Shown here piece after piece: positions 49,457 through 58,181 of a stretch of DNA of 64,000 bases. Made by a program: the position numbers and the translations under genes. Positions within the stretch are counted from its first letter, which is position 1, and every line of letters starts with the position of its first letter. The stretch comes from Streptomyces sp. AC1-42W (GTDB taxonomy: Bacteria; Actinomycetota; Actinomycetes; Streptomycetales; Streptomycetaceae), in NCBI RefSeq assembly GCF_003248355.1, contig NZ_QKWY01000002.1:2728001-2792000 (forward strand), read 5' to 3'. Below the pieces are notes generated by a model that worked only from the letters and a program-made list of their open reading frames with translations, ran no database searches and had not been told where the DNA came from.

Positions 49457-50140
49457 ATGGATGAACGGTCTGTGGTGGATGTCGGCGACGTGCGGCTGGC
49501 GTACCGGAGCTGGGGTGCCTCGTTCGGGTCGCCCGTCGTACTGCTGCACGATGTCGGCGCGAGTTCGGCGAGCTGGGAGGCGGCCGGCGGCCTGCTGGGG
49601 CAGGAGTGGCGGGTGTACGGGATCGACCTGCGCGGCCACGGCGAGAGCGACTGGCCCGACGCGTACGACCTGGAGCTGATGCGCGACGACGTGCTCGGGT
49701 TCCTGGACGAGTGCGAGCTGGACCGGGTCGGTGTGGTCGGCCACGGCATGGGCGGGGTCGTCGCCCACCTCCTGGCGCAGGACCACCCGGACCGGGTGGA
49801 GCGTCTGGTGCTGGTGGAGACCCCGCCGCCGTTCCCCGGTACGGCGTACCCGGCGGCCTCCCCGGACGGCCCGGCCGACTACGACGAGGCGGTGCTCGCG
49901 TCGGTCGGGGCCGAGCTGGCGGACCCCGACCCCGCCCGGGCGCGGGGCCTCGGCGAGATCGTCGCGCCCACGCTGCTGCTGGCCGGCGGTCCGGGCAGCG
50001 AGATGCCGCAGGGCCGGCTCCAGGACATGGCGTCGCTGATCCCGGACTGCCATCTGGTCACGATGGGCGGCGGCCACCGCCCGCACGAGACGGACCCGGA
50101 GCAGACGGCGCACCGGATCACGGAGTTCTTCACCAGCTGA
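49457..50140 (+). CDS. alpha/beta hydrolase homologue lacking the nucleophilic serine
   Basis: A 227-residue alpha/beta-fold protein: VVLLHDVGASSASWE (oxyanion loop), GIDLRGHGESD, the elbow VVGHGMGGVVAHLLAQ, APTLLLAGGPGSEMP and GGGHRPHETDPEQ. The elbow should read GHSMGG; here Gly97 replaces Ser, so the canonical nucleophile is absent. The terminal histidine is retained. It may be a non-catalytic relative or use another mechanism. It is monocistronic, divergent from the chitosanase. Confidence 0.82.
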   Translation: MDERSVVDVGDVRLAYRSWGASFGSPVVLLHDVGASSASWEAAGGLLGQEWRVYGIDLRGHGESDWPDAYDLELMRDDVLGFLDECELDRVGVVGHGMGGVVAHLLAQDHPDRVERLVLVETPPPFPGTAYPAASPDGPADYDEAVLASVGAELADPDPARARGLGEIVAPTLLLAGGPGSEMPQGRLQDMASLIPDCHLVTMGGGHRPHETDPEQTAHRITEFFTS

Positions 50141-50192
50141 CGCGAGGCTTCCGCGAGGTCTCCGCCGCCGTCTCAGCCGCCCGGCCGCCGTC

Positions 50193-50783
50193 TCAGTCGC
50201 CCGGCCGCCAGTCCGGGCGCCGGCCGCTGCGGGCCACGGCCCGGTCCAGCAGCGGGGCGTCCTCGGCGACCGGGACCGGCGGGCCGAAGGGCGAGGCGGC
50301 GGGCGGGCCGCCGCCCAGCTCGGCCAGGAGCGCGAGCGAGCTGTGCAGATGCGCGTCCTCGGCGCCGAACGGCTGCCCGGTCGCCTTCGCCAGGTCCCAG
50401 CCGTGCAGCACCAGCTCGTTCAGCGCGACCATCCCCGCCACCTGTCCGGGCAGGTCCACGCCGCCCGCCCTGGTCATGCCCTCCCAGGCGGCGGGGGCGC
50501 GCCAGGCGGCCACCAGCGCGTCGAGCGCGGCGGGCAGCGCGGTGCGCCAGCCGGCCTCCAGGACGCCGGACTCCACGGCGGGGGCGGTGTCGGTGGACGG
50601 GCCCAGCTCCTTGCGGGCCGCGTCACGGAAGGCGAGGGCCAGGCCCTCGACATGGGCGAGCAGGGCGCCCACGGTCACGCCGGGGCACGGGGTCGCCGCC
50701 CCCAGCGCGCTGTCGTCGACGGCGTCGAGCTGCGCGGTGATCCGGCGCGCGGCCGGTTCCAGGTCCAGTGGTTGCGTATCCAT
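50193..50783 (-). CDS. TIGR03086-type (DinB/maleylpyruvate isomerase-like) metal-binding protein
   Basis: A 196-residue four-helix protein: ATPCPGVTVGALLAHVEGLALAF carries the first metal histidine, and LNELVLHGWDLAKATGQPF carries another; both are typical of actinobacterial TIGR03086 proteins related to mycothiol-dependent enzymes. Metal ligands fit the DinB fold. Substrate unknown; a mycothiol-dependent detoxification role is possible. Separated by 73 bp from the upstream amidohydrolase fragment on the same strand. Confidence 0.8.
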   Translation of the reverse strand: MDTQPLDLEPAARRITAQLDAVDDSALGAATPCPGVTVGALLAHVEGLALAFRDAARKELGPSTDTAPAVESGVLEAGWRTALPAALDALVAAWRAPAAWEGMTRAGGVDLPGQVAGMVALNELVLHGWDLAKATGQPFGAEDAHLHSSLALLAELGGGPPAASPFGPPVPVAEDAPLLDRAVARSGRRPDWRPGD

Positions 50784-50856
50784 ACCCGTAGAGACTGCCC
50801 GACCGCCCGCGACTCATCGCTCAGCGCACCACGCGTCCCGCCCCGCAAGTCGCCGT

Positions 50857-51600
50857 TCAGCGCACCACGCGTCCCCGCAGCACGATCCGGTCCGGGTGTT
50901 CCAGCACCGCCGGGTCGGCGACCGGATCGCTGCCGTACGCCACCAGATCCGCCGGCGCTCCGTCGACCAGGCCCGGCAGCCCGAGCCAGGCGCGGGCCGT
51001 CCAGGACGCCGCGCCGAGCGCCGCGTCGGCCGGAAGCCCGGCCCTGGCCAGCCACGACGCCTCGCCGGCCACGGTCCCGCAGGGGAACGAGTCGGTGCCG
51101 GCCAGCACCGTGACCCCCGCCTCGTGGGCGGCCCGGACGGTGCCGAACATGGCGTCCCAGCCGGCCAGCCACAGATCGCGGCGCGCACTCGGCTCCCGCG
51201 CCCGCATCGCGTCCGCGCCCGCCCCGAACACGGCCGGCGTCGGCACGAACGCCGTGCCCTGCGCCGCCATCCGGTCCAGCAGGGCGGGGTCCAGGGACAT
51301 GCCGTGCTCCAGGCTGTCCGCCCCCGCCAGCACCGCGTTCCGGCTGCCTTCGGCGGTCTGGCAGTGCACCGCCACCCGGCCGCCCGCCGCGTGGACGGCG
51401 GTCACCACCGCGGTGAGCAGCGCGAGCGGCACCGGGGGCTCGTCCACCCAGGCCGGCATCCGGGCGGCCGTGCCCGGCGTACGGACGGCGAGCACCCCGG
51501 CGTCCCGGTGCTCGCGCAACTGCGCGCGCAGCACCTCGCCGTCGATCCAGAACGTCCGCTCCTCGCGTTCCGGCAGTACCACACCTCGTATGCGCAGCAT
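50857..51600 (-). CDS. shortened amidohydrolase-family protein
   Basis: A 247-residue protein of the imidazolonepropionase-like amidohydrolase group, normally about 380-400 residues. After the N-terminal beta segment LRIRGVVLPEREERTFWIDG the sequence jumps to REHRDAGVLAVRTPG and then to PPVPLALLTAVVTAVHAAGGRVAVHC. The HxH metal motif and the lysine-containing strand usually between these points are absent, while later motifs (SLEHGMSLDPALLDRM, VLAGTDSFPCGTVAGE) remain. The frame is open, so either internal in-frame deletions made a defective protein or it is a divergent variant. Probably inactive as a hydrolase. Confidence 0.65.
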   Translation of the reverse strand: MLRIRGVVLPEREERTFWIDGEVLRAQLREHRDAGVLAVRTPGTAARMPAWVDEPPVPLALLTAVVTAVHAAGGRVAVHCQTAEGSRNAVLAGADSLEHGMSLDPALLDRMAAQGTAFVPTPAVFGAGADAMRAREPSARRDLWLAGWDAMFGTVRAAHEAGVTVLAGTDSFPCGTVAGEASWLARAGLPADAALGAASWTARAWLGLPGLVDGAPADLVAYGSDPVADPAVLEHPDRIVLRGRVVR

Positions 51601-51747
51601 CCGCCGACGGTACGTCAACCGGCGGGTCGGGCGCGGGGGGAGGGGCACACCGGCACATTGTGGAAGGTTCGGCTCCGGCTCTTGTCGGCGGGGCCCAGGG
51701 CATGCGATACAGGTCTGGACCATTGCTGCCCGATGGAAGGCAACACC

Positions 51748-52752
51748 GTGCGATCCCCTCACACGCATGGCGCCGCGGCCTGTGCCGCCGCTCTGCTCCT
51801 CGCCGCACTCGCCACCGCCTGCGGCTCCGGCTCCGGTTCGGACTCCGGTCCGGGGCCCGACGCGGACACCAGCAGACCCACCGCGCCCCGCGGGGTCACC
51901 GTGCAGGCGAGCAGCGCCACCTCCGCGCACGTGATGTGGAAGGCCGCCACCGACGACAAGGCCGTCACCGGCTACGAGGTCTACCGCGAGGGCAGGAAGG
52001 TCAAGTCCGTTCCCGCGTCCAAGGTGATGATCGACATCGAGGGGCTCACCGCGTCGACCGCGTACACCTTCACCGTCCGCGCCCGCGACGCGGCCGGCAA
52101 CGTCTCCGTGCCCAGCGCCGCCGTCAAGGTCACCACCCCCGCCCCCACGCCCGCCGACCACGGGCCCCCCACCCGGCCGGGCAAGCTGCGCGGCAAGGCG
52201 GACGGCAACCGGGCCGCCACCCTGTCCTGGGGCGGCTCCACGGACGACATCGGCGTCACCGCGTACGACATCTACCAGGAGGGCTCCCGCATCCACACCG
52301 TGCCCGGCACCGAGACCACGGCCCGGGTGACCGGGCTGCGCCCTGGTACGGCCTACAGCTTCACCGTGCGGGCCCGCGACGCCGCCGACACCTCGTCGCC
52401 CGACAGCAACGCCTTCCACCTCACCACCGCTTCGGCCCCCGGCGCCCCGGCGGACACCGCCCCCACCGGCCTGCGCGCCACGACCAAGGACCAGGGCAAG
52501 GAGTACGCCGTCGACCTGGAGTGGGCGCCGCCCAAGGCGGACGGCGAGATCCACACGTACCAGCTGTACCTGGACGGCAAGATGACCACCACCATCGCCT
52601 GGGGCACCGAACCGCCCACCGAGCGGGCCACCTACCAGTACACCACCGCCGAGCCGCGCGGCACCAGCCACGCGATCACGCTGCGCGCCCAGCTGCCGGA
52701 CGGCAAATGGGGCGACTTCTCGGAGCCGCTCACGGTGGTCCTCGGCAAGTGA
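51748..52752 (+). CDS. lipoprotein with three fibronectin type III domains
   Basis: A 334-residue surface protein. GTG chosen because GGAAGG lies 7 nt upstream; an ATG five codons earlier is possible. Signal peptide and lipobox: ALLLAALATACGSG. Three FnIII repeats follow: about 35-125 (APRGVTVQASSATSAHVMWKA), 135-225 (RPGKLRGKADGNRAATLSWG) and 240-330 (APTGLRATTKDQGKEYAVDLEW), each with the A/S-YTFTVRARDAAG strand. Such repeats often accompany chitinases and polysaccharide-binding enzymes; no catalytic domain is attached. Its stop is 7 bp from the convergent vWA gene. Confidence 0.9.
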   Translation: MRSPHTHGAAACAAALLLAALATACGSGSGSDSGPGPDADTSRPTAPRGVTVQASSATSAHVMWKAATDDKAVTGYEVYREGRKVKSVPASKVMIDIEGLTASTAYTFTVRARDAAGNVSVPSAAVKVTTPAPTPADHGPPTRPGKLRGKADGNRAATLSWGGSTDDIGVTAYDIYQEGSRIHTVPGTETTARVTGLRPGTAYSFTVRARDAADTSSPDSNAFHLTTASAPGAPADTAPTGLRATTKDQGKEYAVDLEWAPPKADGEIHTYQLYLDGKMTTTIAWGTEPPTERATYQYTTAEPRGTSHAITLRAQLPDGKWGDFSEPLTVVLGK

Positions 52753-52759
52753 GCCCGCG

Positions 52760-53947
52760 TCACAGGGGGACGCGGACCGTCTCGATCCACGGCGGCGGCT
52801 GAGGGGCGTCCGCTCCGATCAGCGCGGCGACGAGCCGGCACGAGGGCGCCTCGTCCGGCCAGGGGGTGTGGCCGTCCGTGAGGACCACGACGATGCCGGG
52901 GCGCTCCGGCGCGGCCAGGGCGGCGGCGATGCCCACCCGCATGTCCGTGCCGCCGCCCCCGCCGAGCGTCACCTGCTCGGTGGCCGTCACCCGCGACACG
53001 GCGTGCACATCGGCGTCGCAGGCCAGCACGGAGACCCGGTTGTCGCGGATGCCGACCTCCCGCAGCACCCCCGTCACCTCGCCCAGCGCGGCGCCCAGCT
53101 CCCCGTCGCCCATCGACCCCGAGGTGTCCACGACCACGGCCACCCGGGGCAGCGGCCGGCGCAGTGTCGGCAGCACGATGCCGCGCAGGGCCGCGCCGCG
53201 CCGCGACGGCCGGCGGTATGTGTAGTCCACCGCCCCGGACGCCCAGGCCGCCGCCTCCCGCACCGCGCCGGCCAGCGCCTGCCGCCAGTCCACGGACGGC
53301 TCCAGCACCTCGTCGGCCCAGCGTCGCCACCCCTGCGGCAGGGTGCCGCGCGTCCGCAGGTGCGCCCGCATCGACTCCGCCGTGCGGCGCCGCAGCGCCT
53401 CCGCCTCCGTCGTGCCCAGCGCGGACGGCCCCTGCGCGGGCGGCAGTTCCCAGGGCGCCGGGCCGTTGTGCGCGCCCGAGCCGCACTGGCACGGCGGTGG
53501 CGAGGGCGGCAGCGCGGGCAGGTACGCCTCGAAGAGCTGTCCGGCCGGCAGCCCGAACAGGCCCGGCTCCACGCGCCCCTCCGGCAGTGGCAGCCCGTCG
53601 GCGAGCAGGTCGTCGTTGATCTCGCAGTCCTGCGCCACATTGACCCGGTGCGCGTCGCGCTGGTCGGTGGCCGGCAGCCGGGCCGCCCGGCCGTGGTGGT
53701 CGCGCAGCAGATGCGCCACCTCGTGCACCCACACCCCGGCCAGCTCGGCCACCGGCGTCCGCTCCACGAACTCCGGCGACACATAGCAGCGCCAGTGCCG
53801 GTCCACCCCCATGGTCGGCACCCGGTCGCTCGCCACCACGGACAGCGCGTACAGCGCGGTGGCGAGGTACGGCCGGTCGCTCGCCGCACGGTAGCGCGCC
53901 GCCAGCAGCTTGGTGTGGTCCAGCCGGAGCCGCGCGGGTACGGGCAT
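52760..53947 (-). CDS. vWA-like protein with HExxH metallopeptidase domain
   Basis: A 395-residue cytoplasmic protein with two parts. The N-terminal half has a zinc-peptidase-like motif HEVAH (75-79) in GVWVHEVAHLLRDHH, followed by a Pro-rich linker with CQCGSG. The C-terminal half is a von Willebrand A-like domain with the MIDAS motif DTSGS (274-278) and later TDMRVG and VLTDGHTPWP. This DUF2201-type arrangement typically works with a MoxR ATPase, which is encoded 4 nt upstream. It is the last gene of a four-gene coupled operon. Confidence 0.88.
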   Translation of the reverse strand: MPVPARLRLDHTKLLAARYRAASDRPYLATALYALSVVASDRVPTMGVDRHWRCYVSPEFVERTPVAELAGVWVHEVAHLLRDHHGRAARLPATDQRDAHRVNVAQDCEINDDLLADGLPLPEGRVEPGLFGLPAGQLFEAYLPALPPSPPPCQCGSGAHNGPAPWELPPAQGPSALGTTEAEALRRRTAESMRAHLRTRGTLPQGWRRWADEVLEPSVDWRQALAGAVREAAAWASGAVDYTYRRPSRRGAALRGIVLPTLRRPLPRVAVVVDTSGSMGDGELGAALGEVTGVLREVGIRDNRVSVLACDADVHAVSRVTATEQVTLGGGGGTDMRVGIAAALAAPERPGIVVVLTDGHTPWPDEAPSCRLVAALIGADAPQPPPWIETVRVPL

Positions 53948-53951
53948 GGTC

Positions 53952-55187
53952 TCAGGCGCTCCCCGGCAGCGCGCCGGACAGCTGGAGGAGTTCCAGGAAG
54001 GCGTCGATGCCCTCCGGGACCGGCCAGTCGGTGTCCCGCATCGACGCCAGGTCCACCGCGGCCCGCGCCGCCACATCCGGCACGCCCGCCTCGACCGCCT
54101 TGGCCAGCACCGCCCAGCCCGCCTCCCAGCGCGGCCGGGTGAGATCGGCCTGGACGGCGGCCACCACCGCGATCAGGAAGGCCAGTTGCCGGTCCCCGCG
54201 CTCGGGCAGCGCGAAGGCGTCCGGGTCGGCCAGCACCCGGTCCGGGTCGGGCAGATCCAGGTTCTCCAGGTACGAGAGCAGCTCGATGCCCGCCCCGTCC
54301 CCGACCGCGCCGGTCAGCGCGGCGGCCACCGCGTCCCGGCCGGTGCCGGTGGCGTACCCGGTGGCGAGCAGCCGCAGCGCCATGTCCCAGGTCCGGGGCG
54401 ACGGCCAGGCCCTGCCCCGGCTCTCCGCGTCGGCCGGCAGGTGGTGGACCAGCCCCGGCCGGGCGGTGAGGAAACCGGAGACGGCACCCCGGGCCCGCGC
54501 CACCGCGCCCGCCGCCCGCGCGGGATCGACGACGGGGACAGGCGCAGTCGGCCAGGTGCCGGCCATGCCGCGGGCGACGGTGCGCGGGTCGTGCGTCCAG
54601 TGCAGATGCACGAAGCGGTTGGCGAGCGGCGGGCTGAGGTGCCAGCCGTCCGCCGCGCTGGACGGCGGATTGGCCGCCGCCACGATGCGTACGCCCTCCG
54701 GCAGCTCCAGGCTGCCCACCCGGCGTTCCAGCACGACGCGCAGCAGGGCGGCCTGCACGGCCGGGGGAGCGGAGGACAACTCGTCGAAGAACAGCAGCCC
54801 CCGGCCGCGTCCGGCGAGCCGCACCGCCCAGTCCGGCGGTGCCATCGGCACCCCGGTGGTGGCCGGGTCGTCGCCGACGACGGGCAGCCCGGCGAAGTCG
54901 GACGGTTCGTGGACGCTGGCGATGACGGTCTCCAGCTCCAGGCCGAGTCCCGCCGCGAGCTGTTCGAGCCCCGCCGACTTGCCGATACCCGGCTCACCCC
55001 ACAGCAGGACCGGCTGATTGGCCGTCACCGCCAGGGACAGCGCCTCCAGCTGCGGGCTTGCGACGGTCTCGGTGCGGGTGGCCCGCAGCCGGCCGTTCAG
55101 CGCGTCGGCCGCGTCCAGGGGATGCGGCGCCGGCCGCGCTGCGGGCCGGGCCGGCCGGGCGGGGGCGCCGGGGGCCGCGGTGCTCAC
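53952..55187 (-). CDS. MoxR-type AAA+ ATPase
   Basis: A 411-residue AAA+ ATPase. Walker A GEPGIGKS (64-71), Walker B LLFFDELSSAPPAVQAALL and sensor region VRIVAAANPPSSAADGWHLSPPLANRF are intact. It belongs to the MoxR group, which remodels or activates vWA-domain partners. The GTG start overlaps the ankyrin gene stop (GTGA) and the vWA gene follows after 4 nt. The Ala/Pro-rich N-terminal 25 residues are probably disordered. Confidence 0.92.
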   Translation of the reverse strand: MSTAAPGAPARPARPAARPAPHPLDAADALNGRLRATRTETVASPQLEALSLAVTANQPVLLWGEPGIGKSAGLEQLAAGLGLELETVIASVHEPSDFAGLPVVGDDPATTGVPMAPPDWAVRLAGRGRGLLFFDELSSAPPAVQAALLRVVLERRVGSLELPEGVRIVAAANPPSSAADGWHLSPPLANRFVHLHWTHDPRTVARGMAGTWPTAPVPVVDPARAAGAVARARGAVSGFLTARPGLVHHLPADAESRGRAWPSPRTWDMALRLLATGYATGTGRDAVAAALTGAVGDGAGIELLSYLENLDLPDPDRVLADPDAFALPERGDRQLAFLIAVVAAVQADLTRPRWEAGWAVLAKAVEAGVPDVAARAAVDLASMRDTDWPVPEGIDAFLELLQLSGALPGSA

Positions 55188-56941
55188 CCCTCCTCACCTT
55201 CCTCTTCCTCGTCGTAGGCGAAGTGGTTGTCCTCGTCGTCGTTGTCGTCCCACTCGTCCCACCAGTCCGACCCGGCGTCCGGGTGCTCCGCGAGCACCCG
55301 CTCCGCGAGGAACGCCAGATCGGCCCGCCGGTACTTGCGGATCATCTGTTCCAGGGACAGTTCGGTCTGGTCGCTCACGTCGATGCGGGCGCCCGCATCG
55401 ACGAGGGCCCGGACGAGGGCCGCCGAGCCGCGCCCCGAGACCGCCGCGCCCAGCGGGGTGCGCTCGCGGTGGTCCCTGGCCTCCAGGTCGAGACCGGCCG
55501 CCAGCAGCCGGGGCAGCAGCTCGGTGTGGTCGAGCAGCGGCAGGACGTGGAGCAGGGTGTGCCGGCCGGCGTCCCGGACGCGCGGATCGACGCCCGCGTC
55601 CAGGAGGGCGACGACGCCCGCCGTGTCGCCGTGCTGGGCGCGCAGGAACAGGTCGCGGCGCTGGGCGGCGAGCGCCCTGGGCAGCCGGCCGGTGCCGGTG
55701 AGGCAGCTGTGCTCGACGGCGAAGCAGCCGGTGACCGCCCCGCCGAACGCGCGCAGGGCGTTCTCGCGCTGCCGCTCCTGCGCGGTGTGCGGCGAGTCCA
55801 GCGAGCCGTCCCGGAAGCGGACCTCGTGCCACTCGCCCCGGCACCGCACCCGCACCGGGGCGGGCGGCGTGGGGCCGGGCGGACCGAACGGGCCCTCGTG
55901 CTCCGGGAACAGCGCCCCGGCCACCAGCGGATGCAGCTGTGCCGGGGTCAGGACGCCGTCGCCCAGCAGGTCCAGGTCGGGCAGCCGGCGCCAGAGCGCC
56001 TCGGGCAGCGGCACCGCGTCCCCGGCGGCCTCGCGGTCGACGACCACGATCCGCATCCGGCCGCCGAGCCCCGGCGCGGTGAAGCCGAGCAGTACGCGCG
56101 CCCGCCAGTCGTGGGCGATCTGGAACCGTTCCGCGGTGCCGAGGCGGGCGAACCGGCGCACCTCCGCCTCCAGCCGGGGCACGTCCAGCGCGAGGCCGGT
56201 CATGATCGCCTCGGGCGTGGTCCGGTAGTACCGGGGCAGTTGCGGCGGCGTCGGGTCCCACTCGATGCCGGCCCCGGCCAGCGCGTCGGCGATCCGGCCC
56301 CGATGGTGCAGCAGATTCAGCCACTCCGCGCGGGACACCGGGTCGGCGGTGCCCGGATCGCCCTGCGGGAGCCGGTCCGCGGGGAGCGGGGTGCCGTCCG
56401 GGGCGAGGAACGGCAGCCGGTCCGCGCCGCCGGCCCGGGCCCGCAGTTCGCCGGTCCGGCTCGCCCGCCACAGGTGCCCGAGACCGCGCCAGTCGTCGGC
56501 GTTCCCGGCGACGGCGGCCCGGCCGCGCAGCGGCCCGAAGCGGAGCGGGAGGCGCTGCGGGCCGTCCACCATGGGCGGGGTGCGCAGCTGGAGGTACGCG
56601 GGCCCGGCGCCGTAACCCGCCAGGAGCACGGTGCGTTCGGTGGCCAGGGTCGAACGCCCGGCGAGTATGCGGGGCAGATGCCAGCGCAGCAGGTCCGGGA
56701 CCAGGTCGCGCAGGTCGGCCAGGAGGGCTTCGGCGACCTCGGCGCCGTAGCGGGCGGCGACCTTCTCCGGGTCGATGCGCACGTCGAAGCCGGCGGCCGC
56801 GCAGGCGCCCCGCCAGTCACCGGCCGCCCGCCGTGCGGCGGTCGCCTCGATCATGGTGCGCGGCACCGCGTACCGGCGGACCTGGCGCAGGCTCGACGCC
56901 TCCTGCGGGGACAGGAACGGCCGGACGTCCTGGCCGGTCAT
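55184..56941 (-). CDS. ankyrin-repeat protein of the MoxR operon
   Basis: A 585-residue protein. ATG overlaps the LRR gene stop (ATGA). The first about 420 residues are a domain I do not recognise (FDVRIDPEKVAARYGAEVAEALLADLRDLVPDLLRWHLPR; RGEWHEVRFRDGSLDSP). Residues about 435-540 hold ankyrin repeats (DLFLRAQHGDTAGVVALLDAGVDPRVRDAGRHTLLHV; RTPLGAAVSGRGSAALVRALVDAGARID). The C-terminus is extremely acidic (DEWDDNDDEDNHFAYDEEEE). A substrate-recognition or adaptor role for the ATPase is plausible but unproven. A much longer open frame continues upstream but overlaps the LRR gene entirely. Confidence 0.85.
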   Translation of the reverse strand: MTGQDVRPFLSPQEASSLRQVRRYAVPRTMIEATAARRAAGDWRGACAAAGFDVRIDPEKVAARYGAEVAEALLADLRDLVPDLLRWHLPRILAGRSTLATERTVLLAGYGAGPAYLQLRTPPMVDGPQRLPLRFGPLRGRAAVAGNADDWRGLGHLWRASRTGELRARAGGADRLPFLAPDGTPLPADRLPQGDPGTADPVSRAEWLNLLHHRGRIADALAGAGIEWDPTPPQLPRYYRTTPEAIMTGLALDVPRLEAEVRRFARLGTAERFQIAHDWRARVLLGFTAPGLGGRMRIVVVDREAAGDAVPLPEALWRRLPDLDLLGDGVLTPAQLHPLVAGALFPEHEGPFGPPGPTPPAPVRVRCRGEWHEVRFRDGSLDSPHTAQERQRENALRAFGGAVTGCFAVEHSCLTGTGRLPRALAAQRRDLFLRAQHGDTAGVVALLDAGVDPRVRDAGRHTLLHVLPLLDHTELLPRLLAAGLDLEARDHRERTPLGAAVSGRGSAALVRALVDAGARIDVSDQTELSLEQMIRKYRRADLAFLAERVLAEHPDAGSDWWDEWDDNDDEDNHFAYDEEEEGEEG

Positions 56942-58074
56942 CGGTACAGGCTCCGGACCGCGCGCAGGTCGGTGTGCGCGCCGGCGTCCGGCCGCAGCAG
57001 CGTCGCGAAGGTGCGCTTCACCCGGCGCGGCAGTCCGGGGCCCAGGCCCACGTACTCCAGCCGGGAGCCGGGCGAGAGGGCGGCGAGCAGGGTCTTGGCG
57101 CCCCGGCCGGTCAGCCCGGTGTGGCGGAGTTCGAGGCGGCGCAGCGGGCTGCCGGGGAGCGCGGCGGCCAGCGCGTCCGCGCCCCGGTCGCCGGTGGTGT
57201 TGGGCGGGGCGCCGAGGCTGCGTTCCGAGCGCGGCCGGCCCAGGTCCAGCGCCTCGATCCCGTCGAGCGCGCCGGCCAGGGCGCGGGCTCCGGCGGGCCC
57301 GATGCCGTTGCCGCCGAGCCCGAGCCGGATGGGGCGGGCCGGGTCGGCGGTGGCCGCCAGCACGGCCGCGCCCTCGTCGCCGAGGTGGTTGCAGGGCAGG
57401 TAGAGCTCCCGGACGCCCGCGTCCAGGATCAGCCGGGCGAGCAGCGGCGCGGCGTCGGCGCCGAGCCCGTTGCCGCCGAGGAAGAGCCGTTCGACGGGGT
57501 GCGGGCGGTCGCTCAGGACGTCGAGCAGGGCGGTGAGGCCGTCCTCGGTGACGCCGGTGTTGACCAGGTCGAGGGTGCGCAGGGTGGTGTTGCGGCGCAG
57601 CATCGGGGCCAGGGCGCGGACGCCGGTGTCCCCGAGCGGGTTGCGCTTGAGCCAGAGCGCCCGGACGGTGTCGTCGCCGGCCAGCGCCCCGGCGAGCGCG
57701 GTGGCGCCTGCGGGGCCGATGCGGTTGCAGCCGAGGTAGACGGTGCGCAGTCCGTGTCCGCCGCCGGTCAGGGCCGCCGCGACGGCGGTCGCGCCCTCGT
57801 CGCCCAGCGCGTTGGTGCCGAGGAGCACGTGCGCGGCGTGCGGTGAGCGGGCGGCGGCGGGCATGACCAGGGCGGCGCCGGCCGGTCCGAGTCCCTGCTT
57901 GCACAGGTCCAGCCGGCCGTCGGCCCGCAGCGCGCCCAGCGGATAGGTCTCGTCGGCCTCGACGAGCGGGTGCGCGGCCAGCCGGTCGAGCAGCGGGCCG
58001 AGCAGGGCCGGGTCGGCGAGGGGCAGGTCCGGATGCTCAATGGCCGGACAGCGCACAGGTATCGGCTGCGACAT
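56938..58074 (-). CDS. leucine-rich-repeat protein (RNase-inhibitor type)
   Basis: A 378-residue cytoplasmic protein with about ten LRR units of the ribonuclease-inhibitor/RanGAP type, e.g. LRTVYLGCNRIGPAGATALA, VRALWLKRNPLGDTGVRALA, LRTLDLVNTGVTEDGLTAL and VRELYLPCNHLGDEGAAVLA. No signal peptide. First gene of the LRR-ankyrin-MoxR-vWA operon. Such repeats bind proteins; in this operon a sensing or targeting role is likely. Confidence 0.88.
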   Translation of the reverse strand: MSQPIPVRCPAIEHPDLPLADPALLGPLLDRLAAHPLVEADETYPLGALRADGRLDLCKQGLGPAGAALVMPAAARSPHAAHVLLGTNALGDEGATAVAAALTGGGHGLRTVYLGCNRIGPAGATALAGALAGDDTVRALWLKRNPLGDTGVRALAPMLRRNTTLRTLDLVNTGVTEDGLTALLDVLSDRPHPVERLFLGGNGLGADAAPLLARLILDAGVRELYLPCNHLGDEGAAVLAATADPARPIRLGLGGNGIGPAGARALAGALDGIEALDLGRPRSERSLGAPPNTTGDRGADALAAALPGSPLRRLELRHTGLTGRGAKTLLAALSPGSRLEYVGLGPGLPRRVKRTFATLLRPDAGAHTDLRAVRSLYR

Positions 58075-58181
58075 CGCTTCTCCCCAGTCCCCCGCGGGCC
58101 GGTGCCCGGCGGGGGAGGGGCGACCGTGCGCTCCGCCCGTTCGGGACGAACCGACGCCGTCGACTCTCCTCTACGAAAAGG

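Noticed and set aside
49606..52752. A 1048-codon open frame running through the hydrolase, DinB-like and amidohydrolase loci
   Set aside because: It is open only because of high GC. Its first two thirds are Arg/Gly/Pro-rich shadow sequence; only the last third (FnIII lipoprotein) has a signal peptide and domains.
56942..57904. N-terminal extension of the ankyrin frame upstream of its ATG
   Set aside because: It lies entirely inside the LRR gene on the same strand, is Arg/Pro-rich, and the ATGA overlap at 56941 gives a natural start.
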